Assembly (NCBI GenBank): GCA_036759545.1
Contig: DAIOUL010000020.1
Location: 1 to 35,120 of the forward strand
Direction: 5' to 3'
DNA from: 66-474 sp036759545
Lineage (GTDB): Bacteria > Pseudomonadota > Gammaproteobacteria > Xanthomonadales > Rhodanobacteraceae
Length of the DNA stretch: 35,120 nucleotides
Positions 23,118 through 31,129 of this stretch are shown in pieces. The notes beneath the pieces are model-generated. The model made no database searches, was not told where the DNA came from, and saw only the letters and a program-made list of their open reading frames with translations. The position numbers were made by a program, and so were the translations under genes. How positions within the stretch are numbered: position 1 is the first letter of the stretch; the number at the start of each line of letters is the position of its first letter.

Positions 23118-24317
23118 ATGGGTTCCAAAGTTCTGGCGGCCGCTGTTGCGGTCGCGCTCGGCAGCAGCACGCTTTTCATGAGCAATCCGGTGGCCGCGCA
23201 GAGCTCGGATGCCGCAGAAATCGCGGCGTTGAAAGCGCAGCTCGCGCAATTGCAGGCGAAGGTGGACGAGCTCGAGAAACGTTCCGACGCGCAATCGACC
23301 ATCAATGTCAGCACGCAGCAGAACATCGAAGCGATGCAGCAGAAGCAGGAGACGCCCGACAAGGCTTCCGACTGGGCCAGCAACACCAAAATCGGTGGCA
23401 CCGCCTTCATCGACTTCACCAACATCGACCAGACCAAGAATGGCCAGAAGACCGACCTGTCCGGCACCGGTCTGGACGTGAAGCGCTTCTATCTCACGGT
23501 CGATCACAAGTTCAACGACATCTGGTCGGCGAACCTGACCACCGACTTCAACTACACCAGCGCGACCGGCGAAACGCAGTTGTTCGTCAAGAAGGCCTAT
23601 CTGCAGGGCACGTTCTCGCCGCTGGCGATTTTCCGCGCGGGCTCCGCCAGCCTGCCTTGGACTTCACTGGTGGAGGATTACTATGGGTACCGTTTCGTCG
23701 AGGACACGCTGGTCGCACGTACGAAGTTCGGCACCACGGCGGACTGGGGCCTGCACCTGCTGGGCGACAACGGTGTGTTCAACTATGCCGCGTCGGTGAT
23801 CAACGGCGGCGGTTACAAAAATCCGACGCGCAGCAACAGCGTGGACTTCGAAGGCCGCGCCGGCGTGACGCCCGTGAAAGGGCTGGTGTTCGCGGTCGGC
23901 GGCTATAGCGGCGACTTGGGCAAGGACACCAAGTCGACACCCGCATTGCACGATGCGCACCGCTACGACGCGCTCGCGGCGTACAACGCCAATGGACTGC
24001 GGCTCGGTGCGGAATGGTTCAAGGCCAGCAACTGGAACAACGTCAACACCACCGCCACCGATTCCGCCGACGGCTGGTCGCTGTGGGGCAGTTACGACTT
24101 CAGCGCCGCTTCCATTTTCGCGCGCTATGACAGCCTCAAGCCGAGCAAGGACCTCGACCCTTCGCTGAAGGACACGTACTACAACCTCGGCGTGGCGTTC
24201 CCAATCGTCAAGGGCGTGCGCGTGGCCGTTGCGTACAAGGGTGAGCACCTCAAGGATGACGGCAGCACCGACACCAAGACCCGCGAAGTCGGCGCGTGGG
24301 GCGAGGTGAAGTGGTGA
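23118..24317 (+). CDS. OprO/OprP-type outer-membrane porin linked to the sulfate operon
   Basis: Predicted anion-selective outer-membrane beta-barrel of the phosphate-selective porin O/P family. 399 residues: signal peptide ending PVAAQS, an N-terminal coiled coil (EIAALKAQLAQLQAKVDELEKRS), then repeated amphipathic strands with family-like blocks (GLDVKRFYLTVDHKFNDIWSANLTTDF; FVKKAYLQGTFSPLAIFRAGSASLPWTSLVEDYYGYRFVE) and a final strand REVGAWGEVKW with a C-terminal aromatic residue (Trp rather than the usual Phe). ATG 23118 has GGGGAGAC upstream, 72 nt after cysA, same strand. By position it may admit sulfate; by family, phosphate or polyphosphate. Specificity not readable. Confidence 0.87.
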   Translation: MGSKVLAAAVAVALGSSTLFMSNPVAAQSSDAAEIAALKAQLAQLQAKVDELEKRSDAQSTINVSTQQNIEAMQQKQETPDKASDWASNTKIGGTAFIDFTNIDQTKNGQKTDLSGTGLDVKRFYLTVDHKFNDIWSANLTTDFNYTSATGETQLFVKKAYLQGTFSPLAIFRAGSASLPWTSLVEDYYGYRFVEDTLVARTKFGTTADWGLHLLGDNGVFNYAASVINGGGYKNPTRSNSVDFEGRAGVTPVKGLVFAVGGYSGDLGKDTKSTPALHDAHRYDALAAYNANGLRLGAEWFKASNWNNVNTTATDSADGWSLWGSYDFSAASIFARYDSLKPSKDLDPSLKDTYYNLGVAFPIVKGVRVAVAYKGEHLKDDGSTDTKTREVGAWGEVKW

Positions 24318-24378
24318 CAGGGCGCTTTCGGTTCTCCTGTCTTGTCGATTCTGTGACTTCTCGTTCGTCGCATGGATA

Positions 24379-24394
24379 AGGCCCGAGCCCGGGC
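24379..24394. other. GC-rich hairpin after the porin gene
   Basis: GGCCCG (24379-24384) pairs with CGGGCC around AGCC. No U-run follows, so it is at best a weak or Rho-dependent end for the sulfate operon. Confidence 0.3.
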
Positions 24395-24446
24395 CGGCCA
24401 GGCGCCGCCGTTGTGCAGCCTGAGTCAACTGCGAGGAGGAGAAATT

Positions 24447-24803
24447 ATGAGTTATATCCAGGGATTCGTGGTTCCCGTGCGGACCGACAAGAAAGACGCT
24501 TACCGGAAGCTGTGCGCAGAAACGGCCACGCTCTTCAGGGAGTACGGCGCGACGCGCATGGTCGAGTGCTGGGGCGAGGACGTGCCCGAAGGCAAGGTCA
24601 CGGACTTCCGGAGCGCGGTGAACGCCACGGACGGCGAGAACGTCGTGTTCTCCTGGATCGTGTGGCCCGACCGCGCCACCTGCGACGCGGCGACGAAAAA
24701 AATGCTGTCGGACGAGCGCATGCAGCCTTCGGGTGAAATACCGTTCGACATGCAGCGCCTGATTTTCGGCGGTTTCTCGCCGCTGTTCGATACGGAGGAT
24801 TGA
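24447..24803 (+). CDS. DUF1428 family protein (YbaA-like)
   Basis: Small cytoplasmic protein of unknown function. 118 residues; MSYIQGFVVPVRTDKKDAY at the N-terminus, then ECWGEDVPEGKVTDF and VVFSWIVWPDRATCDAA, and a C-terminal PFDMQRLIFGGFSPLFD are the characteristic DUF1428 blocks; the fold is a dimeric alpha/beta barrel (ABM-like). ATG 24447 has the very strong GAGGAGGAGAAA upstream, which decides it against the in-frame ATG at 24372. It is followed after 3 nt by a VOC-family gene, so the two form a small operon. Confidence 0.9.
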   Translation: MSYIQGFVVPVRTDKKDAYRKLCAETATLFREYGATRMVECWGEDVPEGKVTDFRSAVNATDGENVVFSWIVWPDRATCDAATKKMLSDERMQPSGEIPFDMQRLIFGGFSPLFDTED

Positions 24804-24806
24804 ACG

Positions 24807-25286
24807 ATGACCCACAAGATCGCCCCCTGTCTGTGGTTCGATCACAACGCCGAGGAAGCGGCCCGTTTCTACGCAGAGACTTTTCCGGATTCGAAGGTGA
24901 TTGCTGTGCACCGTTCGCCCATGGATTATCCCGACGGCAAGGAAGGCGACGCGCTGATGGTCGAATTCACCGTGCTGGGCATGCCGTTTCTGGGCTTGAA
25001 CGGCGGCCCGCAATTCAAGTTCGACGAAGCGGTTTCGTTCCAGGTCTATACCGATAGCCAGGAAGAAACCGACCGCTACTGGAACGCGATCGTGGGCAAC
25101 GGTGGCGAAGAAAGCGCATGCGGCTGGTGCAGGGACAGGTTCGGACTCTCCTGGCAGATCACGCCGCGCGCGCTGATGCAGGCGGTCGGAAATCCGGATC
25201 GCGCCGCCGCCAAGCGCGCCATGGCGGCGATGATGGAAATGAGGAAGATCGACATCGCGACCATCGAAGCCGCTGCGCGGGGGTAG
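24807..25286 (+). CDS. VOC-family protein (PhnB/3-dmu-9_3-mt type)
   Basis: Vicinal-oxygen-chelate fold protein of the PhnB-like group; the Pfam name refers to a methyltransferase, but enzymatic activity is generally unproven. 159 residues: KIAPCLWFDHNAEEAARFYAETFPDSKV, FTVLGMPFLGLNGGPQFKFDEAVSFQVY, then DRYWNAIVGNGGEESACGWCRDRFGLSWQITP are hallmarks. The C-terminus continues in an Ala/Met-rich helix ending IATIEAAARG. Translationally close to the DUF1428 gene upstream. No metal ligand set can be assigned with certainty. Confidence 0.9.
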   Translation: MTHKIAPCLWFDHNAEEAARFYAETFPDSKVIAVHRSPMDYPDGKEGDALMVEFTVLGMPFLGLNGGPQFKFDEAVSFQVYTDSQEETDRYWNAIVGNGGEESACGWCRDRFGLSWQITPRALMQAVGNPDRAAAKRAMAAMMEMRKIDIATIEAAARG

Positions 25287-25296
25287 CGGCGATCGG

Positions 25297-25325
25297 CGCC
25301 TGCGCCGCTCGCGCCGGCGCAGGCG
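25297..25325 (+). terminator. Strong GC hairpin after the VOC gene
   Basis: Perfect 10-bp stem CGCCTGCGCC (25297-25306) with GGCGCAGGCG (25316-25325) around a 9-nt loop, 10 nt after the VOC stop. No U-run, so an imperfect terminator or mRNA 3'-end stabiliser. Confidence 0.4.
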
Positions 25326-25421
25326 TCCGCACCCGCTCGATTGAGGTTGCAGGCAACGCGCCCTACCACCGCCGCCGCCCCATGCGAAACTTCGCGTTCC
25401 GAGCTTGCGTTCACCCGCCGC

Positions 25422-28019
25422 ATGAATCGCGACGACCTTTCGCAACATACGCCGCTGATGCGCCAGTACTTCGCCGCGAAGGCGGAGTATCCGCACACGC
25501 TCGTGTTTTTCCGGATGGGCGATTTCTACGAGCTGTTCTACGACGACGCGCGCAAGGCCGCGCGCATGCTCGATCTCACGCTGACGCAGCGCGGTCAATC
25601 GGCGGGTGCACCGATCCCGATGGCGGGCGTGCCGTACCACGCGGTCGAAGGTTATCTCGCCAAACTGGTGCGGCTCGGCGAATCCGTTGCGATCTGCGAG
25701 CAGCTCGGCGACCCGTCGACGTCGAAAGGCCTGGTCGAACGCAAAGTGGTGCGCGTGGTCACCCCCGGCACGGTCACCGACGAAGCACTGCTGCCGGAGC
25801 GGCGCGACAATCTTTTGCTGGCGATCGCTTCGGGCAAGTCTGCCTACGGATTGGCATGGGTCGATCTCGCCGGTGGTCGATTCCTGCTGAGCGAAGTGGT
25901 GGACGCCGAAGCACTATCCGCCGAACTTGCACGCTTGTCGCCAGCGGAGACCCTGGTTTCGGAAGACGTGGTATGGCCTGCAGCGGTTGCCGCGTTGAAT
26001 GGCCTGCGCAAGCGCCCGCCTTGGCACTTCGACGGCGACAGCGCGCGCCGCGAACTGACGAAACACTTCGGCACGCGCGACCTGTCCGGATTCGGCGCGG
26101 AGCATTTGCACGCCGCCATCGGTGCGGCCGGTTGTCTGCTCGCGTATTTGCAGGAGACGCAGAAATCCGCTCTGCCGCATCTGTCCGGCCTGTCGGTCGA
26201 ACAACCGGACAAAACCATCGCGATGGACGCGGCCACGCGCCGCAATCTGGAACTCGATACCCACCCGAGCGGCGATTCGCGCTGCACCCTGCTGGGCGTG
26301 CTCGACAACACCATCACCCCGATGGGCGCACGCGCCCTGCGGCGCCGGCTGCATCGGCCGTTGCGCGACCGCGCGTTGTTGCGTATGCGGCATCAGGCGA
26401 TCAGCGCGTTGATCGAAAGCCGCGCCTTCGAACCCCTGCGCGAATGCCTGCGCGCGATCGGCGATCTGGAACGCATCCTGGCGCGTGTCGCGTTGCGCTC
26501 GGCAAGGCCGCGCGATCTCGCCACGCTGCGCGACGGTTTGCTCGCCGCGCCGGAGTTGCGCGAGAAGATAACGGCACTCGACAGCCCGCTGCTGCACGAT
26601 CTCGTCGACCGCATCGGCGAACATGCCGAAATTGCTCGGTTGTTGAAGAGCGCCATCATCGAACGCCCGCCCATGCTGTTGCGCGACGGCGGTGCGATCG
26701 CGGACGGCTACGACACTGAGCTGGACGAGCTGCGCCAGCTTTCGACCAACGCCGATGGTTTCCTGCTGGAGCTGGAACAACGCGAGCGCATCGCCACCGG
26801 CATCCCGACCTTGAAGATCGGCTACAACCGCGTGCACGGCTACTACATAGAGTTCGGCAAGGCGCACGACGGCAAGGCGCCCACGCACTACACGCGCCGG
26901 CAGACCACCAAGAACACCGAACGCTACATCACCGAGGAGCTGAAAGCTTTCGAGGACAAGGTGCTGTCGGCGAAGGAGCGCGCGCTGATGCGCGAACGCG
27001 CGCTGTACGAAGGCGTGCTGGATGCGCTGATCGAACAGTTGCAGCCATTGAAAGAGGCGGCGAATGCGATCGCGGAACTGGACGTACTGGCCAATCTCGC
27101 CGAGCGCGCGGAAGCGCTGGACTGGTCGCGCCCGCAACTCACAGACGAACCCGGCATCTCCATCGAACGCGGTCGCCATCCGGTAGTGGAACAGGTGCGT
27201 GAGGAACCGTTCGAACCGAACGACCTCGCGCTCGACGATTTACGCCGGATGCTGGTGATCACCGGCCCCAACATGGGCGGCAAGAGCACCTACATGCGCC
27301 AGTGCGCGCTGATCGTGCTGCTGGCGCACATCGGCAGCTACGTGCCGGCGAAATCCGCGACGATCGGTCCGGTCGACCGCATCTTCACCCGAATCGGCGC
27401 GGGCGACGATCTGACGCGCGGACAATCCACCTTCATGGTGGAGATGAGCGAAACCGCCAACATCCTGCACAACGCCACGGCACAGTCGCTCGTGCTGATG
27501 GACGAAGTCGGGCGCGGTACGTCGACCTATGATGGTCTTTCACTGGCGCGTGCGGCGGCGGTGCATCTCACCACGGTCAATCGCGCCTTCACGCTGTTCG
27601 CCACGCATTATTTCGAATTGACCGAACTCGCCGCGCAATTCGACGGTGTCGCCAATGTGCATCTGGATGCGGTCGAATACCACGATCAGAAGCAGGGCGA
27701 TCAACTGGTCTTCATGCATGCCGTGAAGGAAGGCCCGGCCAACCGCAGTTTCGGTTTGCAGGTCGCCGCGTTGGCGGGTTTGCCCAAAAGCGTGATCGCG
27801 GAAGCGCGGCGAACATTGGCGGAACTGGAAGGCGGCGCGCATCCGCACGGTTCGCACAAATCTGCAGCCGACGCGGAGGAAGCGAAACCGCAAGCCGATC
27901 TGTTCGCGCGCCGCGAGCCTTCCGCTTTGGAACGCGCGCTGGCGGAGATCGATCCGGATGCGCTGACGCCCCGGGAGGCGCTGGAAGCGCTGTATCGGTT
28001 GAAGTCGCTGCGCGAATGA
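25422..28019 (+). CDS. mutS: DNA mismatch repair protein MutS
   Basis: Recognises mismatches and small loops and recruits MutL. 865 residues, near the 853 of E. coli MutS. The mismatch-binding Phe-x-Glu is at F35-Y-E37 in RMGDFYELFYDDA; connector, core/lever (LDNTITPMGARALRRRL), clamp (GYNRVHGYYIEF then APTHYTRRQTTKNTERYITEEL) and ATPase domains follow, with Walker A GPNMGGKST (615-623), FMVEMSETANILHNAT and the LMDEVGRGTSTYDG Walker B/signature region. A C-terminal MutL/tetramer segment (DPDALTPREALEALYRLK) is kept. ATG 25422 is chosen; a TTG-initiated extension from 25341 lacks homology. Complete and apparently functional. Confidence 0.97.
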   Translation: MNRDDLSQHTPLMRQYFAAKAEYPHTLVFFRMGDFYELFYDDARKAARMLDLTLTQRGQSAGAPIPMAGVPYHAVEGYLAKLVRLGESVAICEQLGDPSTSKGLVERKVVRVVTPGTVTDEALLPERRDNLLLAIASGKSAYGLAWVDLAGGRFLLSEVVDAEALSAELARLSPAETLVSEDVVWPAAVAALNGLRKRPPWHFDGDSARRELTKHFGTRDLSGFGAEHLHAAIGAAGCLLAYLQETQKSALPHLSGLSVEQPDKTIAMDAATRRNLELDTHPSGDSRCTLLGVLDNTITPMGARALRRRLHRPLRDRALLRMRHQAISALIESRAFEPLRECLRAIGDLERILARVALRSARPRDLATLRDGLLAAPELREKITALDSPLLHDLVDRIGEHAEIARLLKSAIIERPPMLLRDGGAIADGYDTELDELRQLSTNADGFLLELEQRERIATGIPTLKIGYNRVHGYYIEFGKAHDGKAPTHYTRRQTTKNTERYITEELKAFEDKVLSAKERALMRERALYEGVLDALIEQLQPLKEAANAIAELDVLANLAERAEALDWSRPQLTDEPGISIERGRHPVVEQVREEPFEPNDLALDDLRRMLVITGPNMGGKSTYMRQCALIVLLAHIGSYVPAKSATIGPVDRIFTRIGAGDDLTRGQSTFMVEMSETANILHNATAQSLVLMDEVGRGTSTYDGLSLARAAAVHLTTVNRAFTLFATHYFELTELAAQFDGVANVHLDAVEYHDQKQGDQLVFMHAVKEGPANRSFGLQVAALAGLPKSVIAEARRTLAELEGGAHPHGSHKSAADAEEAKPQADLFARREPSALERALAEIDPDALTPREALEALYRLKSLRE

Positions 28020-28024
28020 ATGTT

Positions 28025-28133
28025 CGTCATCCCGGCGCAAGCCGGGATCCATTTTGATTTTCAAACGTTCGAAGAAAAAATGGATTCCGGCCCCGGATCA
28101 AGTCCGGGGTGACGTTCTTTCGCCGGAATGACG
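28025..28133. repeat. MITE-like element with CGTCATYCCGGCG ends (copy 2), between convergent mutS and hslR
   Basis: Bounded by CGTCATCCCGGCG and CGCCGGAATGACG (12 of 13 inverted). Internal arms: GGATCCATTTT with AAAATGGATTCC, and CCCCGGA/TCCGGGG at about 28092-28109. It may serve as a bidirectional terminator for the two converging genes. Confidence 0.8.
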
Positions 28134-28152
28134 CCTTTGGTTGGCGCGCGTT

Positions 28153-28575
28153 CTACAGCGCTTCGATATCGCCCAACGCCCGAATCAACCGCCGCGCGCG
28201 CTTGTCCGGTTTGCCCGCTGGCGCTTGATAGCCCGCACGTTCGGCGCGGCGCTGTTCGCGTGCGGCCTCGCGCGCCAGGCGCGAAGTTTCAGATTCGCGG
28301 TACAGCGTTTGCGCAACGGCTGCGGAACCTCGCCGATCGCTCGTGCCGAGCACCTCGACTTCGAAACGCTCCTCGCCGCGCATGATCTGCAACGTCGCTC
28401 CGACGTGCAGCGGATGTGACGGCTTGCAGACGCGCCTTCCGATTTCCACGCGGCCCGCTTCGATCGCCTGTTTCGCCAAAGTCCGTGTCTTGAAGAAACG
28501 CGCTGCCCACAGCCAGGTGTCGAGGCGCACGCCGGCGCCGTGTGGAGATTCCGTAGTGCGATCAGGCCTGATCAT
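28153..28575 (-). CDS. hslR: Heat-shock RNA-binding protein Hsp15 (S4 domain)
   Basis: Binds 50S subunits carrying nascent chains and helps free stalled ribosomes. 140 residues: an S4 RNA-binding domain at about 15-75 (VRLDTWLWAARFFKTRTLAKQAIEAGRVEIGRRVCKPSHPLHVG is the Hsp15 pattern) followed by a basic, Arg/Ala-rich C-terminal tail (SRLAREAAREQRRAERAGY). Starts 15 nt after htpX ends, same strand, so the two stress genes are probably co-transcribed. The first 14 residues are less conserved; a later start cannot be excluded. Confidence 0.9.
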   Translation of the reverse strand: MIRPDRTTESPHGAGVRLDTWLWAARFFKTRTLAKQAIEAGRVEIGRRVCKPSHPLHVGATLQIMRGEERFEVEVLGTSDRRGSAAVAQTLYRESETSRLAREAAREQRRAERAGYQAPAGKPDKRARRLIRALGDIEAL

Positions 28576-28590
28576 CGATCGCGCAGCGCC

Positions 28591-29475
28591 TCAAGCCGGC
28601 ATGCTGCGCAACCGCGCGATGCGCTCTTCCAGCGGTGGATGGCTCATCCACAGCCGTTGCAAACCGTTCGCGGTCTTGTCGGAAATGCCGAACGCCGCCA
28701 TCGCCTTCGGCAAGGTGCTCTCGCCGTGTTGTACCTGCAAGCGCTGCAATGCGGCGATCATGCGATCGCGTCCGGCGAGCCTCGCGCCACCGGCGTCGGC
28801 GCGGAATTCCCGCGCGCGCGAGAACGCCATCACGATCAGCGAAGCGATGATGCCGAATACCAGTTGCAGGATCATCACGATCGCGAAGTAACCCATCCCG
28901 CCGCCGCGGTTGTTGCCGCCGATCGCGCCGTCCACGATGCGGCCGACCACGCGCGCCAGGAAGATCACAAAGGTGTTGAGCACGCCCTGCAGCAACGTCA
29001 TCGTCACCATGTCGCCGTTGGCGACGTGGGTGATCTCGTGCCCGAGCACCGCATCGACTTCGTCGCGGTTCATGCCGCGCAACAGGCCCGTGCTGACCGC
29101 CACCAGCGCGTGATTGCGGGAAGCACCGGTGGCGAAGGCGTTCATCTCGGGGCCGTCGTAGATCGCGATCTCCGGCATGCCGATACCGGCCTGCTCCGCA
29201 TGATGGCGCACCGTGTCGAACAGCCAGCGCTCGTCCGCGTCACGCGGCTGCGCGATCACTTTCGCGCCGGTGGTCCATTTGGCGATGGATTTCGACATCG
29301 CCAATGAAATAAAGGCGCCGCCGAAGCCGAACACGGCCGCAAAGGCCAGCAGCGGTCCCAGCCCGCCGATGCCTTGCACCGCCGCCAGGCGATCGATGCC
29401 GAACACGTAGCAAATGACCGTCAGCAGCGCCAGCACGGCGATGTTGGTGGCGACGAACAACAGGATTCTGCGCAT
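28591..29475 (-). CDS. htpX: Membrane zinc metalloprotease HtpX
   Basis: Degrades misfolded inner-membrane proteins with FtsH. 294 residues (E. coli 293). Two N-terminal TM helices (about 4-26 and 38-60), zinc motif HEITH (H146, E147, H150) in VLGHEITHVANGD, two further hydrophobic segments, and the third ligand Glu in AREFRADAGGARLAGRD. The C-terminus ends in LWMSHPPLEERIARLR, a family hallmark. ATG 29475 (MRRILLFVATNIAVL) is chosen over ATG 29508 because homologues start here. Followed by hslR. Confidence 0.96.
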   Translation of the reverse strand: MRRILLFVATNIAVLALLTVICYVFGIDRLAAVQGIGGLGPLLAFAAVFGFGGAFISLAMSKSIAKWTTGAKVIAQPRDADERWLFDTVRHHAEQAGIGMPEIAIYDGPEMNAFATGASRNHALVAVSTGLLRGMNRDEVDAVLGHEITHVANGDMVTMTLLQGVLNTFVIFLARVVGRIVDGAIGGNNRGGGMGYFAIVMILQLVFGIIASLIVMAFSRAREFRADAGGARLAGRDRMIAALQRLQVQHGESTLPKAMAAFGISDKTANGLQRLWMSHPPLEERIARLRSMPA

Positions 29476-29753
29476 GTCGGGTTTTCCGTTCGAAACAGTG
29501 AATCTCAAGCTGAGGAGTCGGGGCCTGTGGCCATGATTTCAAGCCCTTGCTGCAGTCTTTGCAATCGGCTTCGATTCGTTACTTCGACCGCGCTCCGGCT
29601 GAGAGGTTCGCTGTTCGCACCATACGCCGCCCCATGGCGATGCCTGTGGACGAAGGCGTTGCGCGCCAGTATCTTCGTCCGGCAACACGCCGCCGGTGCA
29701 CCGACAAGCCACCCGTCGCGGCGGAATAACGCAAACTCCACAGGGGAATCGCC
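29476..29753. other. Divergent intergenic region between htpX and the serine hydrolase gene
   Basis: 278 nt. A 60-codon open frame at 29547-29729 has no recognisable features. No clear promoter pair was identified; the only firm signal is the ribosome-binding site AGGGGAA before 29754. Confidence 0.4.
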
Positions 29754-30863
29754 ATGCGTCGCGCGCTGTTGTTCGCCGTTGTCTTCCTCGCAGCAGTTTC
29801 GCAAGCCCACGCGCAGTCCTACGACTTCACGCCCGTCACACAGTTCATCAACGGCTTCGTCGGACCGGGCGGCCAGGATTTGCTGGACGGCGCATCGCTG
29901 ATCGTGATCCAGAACGGCCAACCGATCTATCAGCAGAGCTTCGGCACTTTCGTGCATACCAAGCCGAAGGTGTCGATCGCTTCGGCGAGCAAATGGCTTT
30001 CCGCGCTCGTGCTGGAGCGCCTGGTCGAATCGGGCCAGATGAGCTGGGACGACACCGTTGCCGATTATTTCGGAACGGATTATCCGCATGCGGATGCCGA
30101 AAAGGGTGCCATCACGCTGGGGCAACTCTTCAGCCACACCTCCGGCATTTCGCCCGACATCGCGCCCTGCCTTTCATATCAGTACCGCAACATGTCGCTG
30201 GACCAGTGCGCGAAGACGATCCTCGGCCAGCCGCTGTCGTGGACTCCGGGCACCATGTTTGCCTATGGCGAAAACTCGATGCAGGTCGCCGGTGCGATGG
30301 CGGAACGCGCGACCGGCAAGACCTGGGCGGAGTTGCTCAGCTCGGAACTGACCGGCCCGCTGGGGCTGACCCACACCGACTTCGGGCTCAACCAGCGGGG
30401 CAAGCCGTACCCGAATCCGATCATCGCGGGCGGCGCGCGCTCCACGATGAGCGACTACTCGAAAGTGGTGCAGATGGTCCTGCAGCACGGCGAGTTCAAC
30501 GGCAGCCAGTACCTGCTGCCGTCGAGCATCGCGGAAATGCAACTCGACCAGACGCACGGCGTTCCTATCGATCCGGACGCCGATCCCTATCCCGAAGCTT
30601 TCGGCTACGGTTACGGCGAGTGGCGCGACGTGGTCGATTGCAACGGTGTCGCTACCCAGGTGTCCAGCACCGGTGCATTCGGAACCTCGCCCTGGGTGGA
30701 TTACGACCACAACATCGCCGCCGTTTTCCTGGCGTACAAGCAGAATCCGGATCCGCAGTTGCGCGGCACGCTTCGGCAGTTGTGGTCGGAGGTCGGCGAC
30801 GTGATCGCCGCCGGAACGAGCCAACGCACCCGCGTCACGCGTCAGACCACCTGCGACCACTGA
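29754..30863 (+). CDS. Exported serine hydrolase, beta-lactamase/D,D-peptidase fold (class C-like)
   Basis: 369 residues with a signal peptide ending SQAHA, so periplasmic or secreted. Active-site motif 1 is SxxK (S77-A-S-K80 in SIASASKWLSAL); motif 2 appears as YGEN (171-174), where a Tyr-x-Asn is usual and the Asn is displaced by one; motif 3 is probably STG (305-307) in QVSSTGAFGTSPWVD. LGQLFSHTSGI and WTPGTMFAYGENSMQVAGAMAERATG are typical of the beta-lactamase-related serine hydrolases. Four Cys (139, 152, 296, 367) could form disulfides. AGGGGAA precedes the ATG. Substrate unknown: esterase, peptidase or lactamase all possible. A secreted acylase gene follows on the same strand. Confidence 0.87.
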   Translation: MRRALLFAVVFLAAVSQAHAQSYDFTPVTQFINGFVGPGGQDLLDGASLIVIQNGQPIYQQSFGTFVHTKPKVSIASASKWLSALVLERLVESGQMSWDDTVADYFGTDYPHADAEKGAITLGQLFSHTSGISPDIAPCLSYQYRNMSLDQCAKTILGQPLSWTPGTMFAYGENSMQVAGAMAERATGKTWAELLSSELTGPLGLTHTDFGLNQRGKPYPNPIIAGGARSTMSDYSKVVQMVLQHGEFNGSQYLLPSSIAEMQLDQTHGVPIDPDADPYPEAFGYGYGEWRDVVDCNGVATQVSSTGAFGTSPWVDYDHNIAAVFLAYKQNPDPQLRGTLRQLWSEVGDVIAAGTSQRTRVTRQTTCDH

Positions 30864-31129
30864 GTCGGCTGCCGGAACGAATCCACGCCCGCGTGGCGAA
30901 CGGGCCGTCTCGAGTGTCTTGATTTAGGTCGAGGCGGATCGCGCAGGTGCAACATCCTGTGTGCAGATGCCGAGCGGCCCGGTTCCGAGCTCGCATCGAG
31001 GCGCCGCAATCCGCCTGCGCGTGCGGGTTTTTACCGCTGCGTGCGTCTTCCATGATCGCAAGCCGTTTGCGCGCGCCGTTCGGCGTGATATACGAAGCGA
31101 TCGGCTGAGCGAACAAGGGAGGCCGCACG
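30864..31129. other. Intergenic region between the two exported hydrolases
   Basis: 266 nt. No gene seen. A CCGC/GCGG hairpin followed by GTTTTT at about 31011-31031 is a marginal terminator. AAGGGAGG at 31115-31122 is the ribosome-binding site of the acylase gene. Confidence 0.4.

Noticed and set aside
23664..25640. 658-codon minus-strand frame opposite the porin, DUF1428, VOC and mutS starts
   Set aside because: Low-complexity antisense frame spanning several well-supported genes.
29547..29729. 60-codon frame between htpX and the serine hydrolase gene
   Set aside because: No ribosome-binding site, no recognisable motif; kept only as an intergenic note.
31011..31031. Possible rho-independent terminator before the acylase gene
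   Set aside because: Only four base pairs (CCGC/GCGG) with a loose loop; the U-run alone is not enough.
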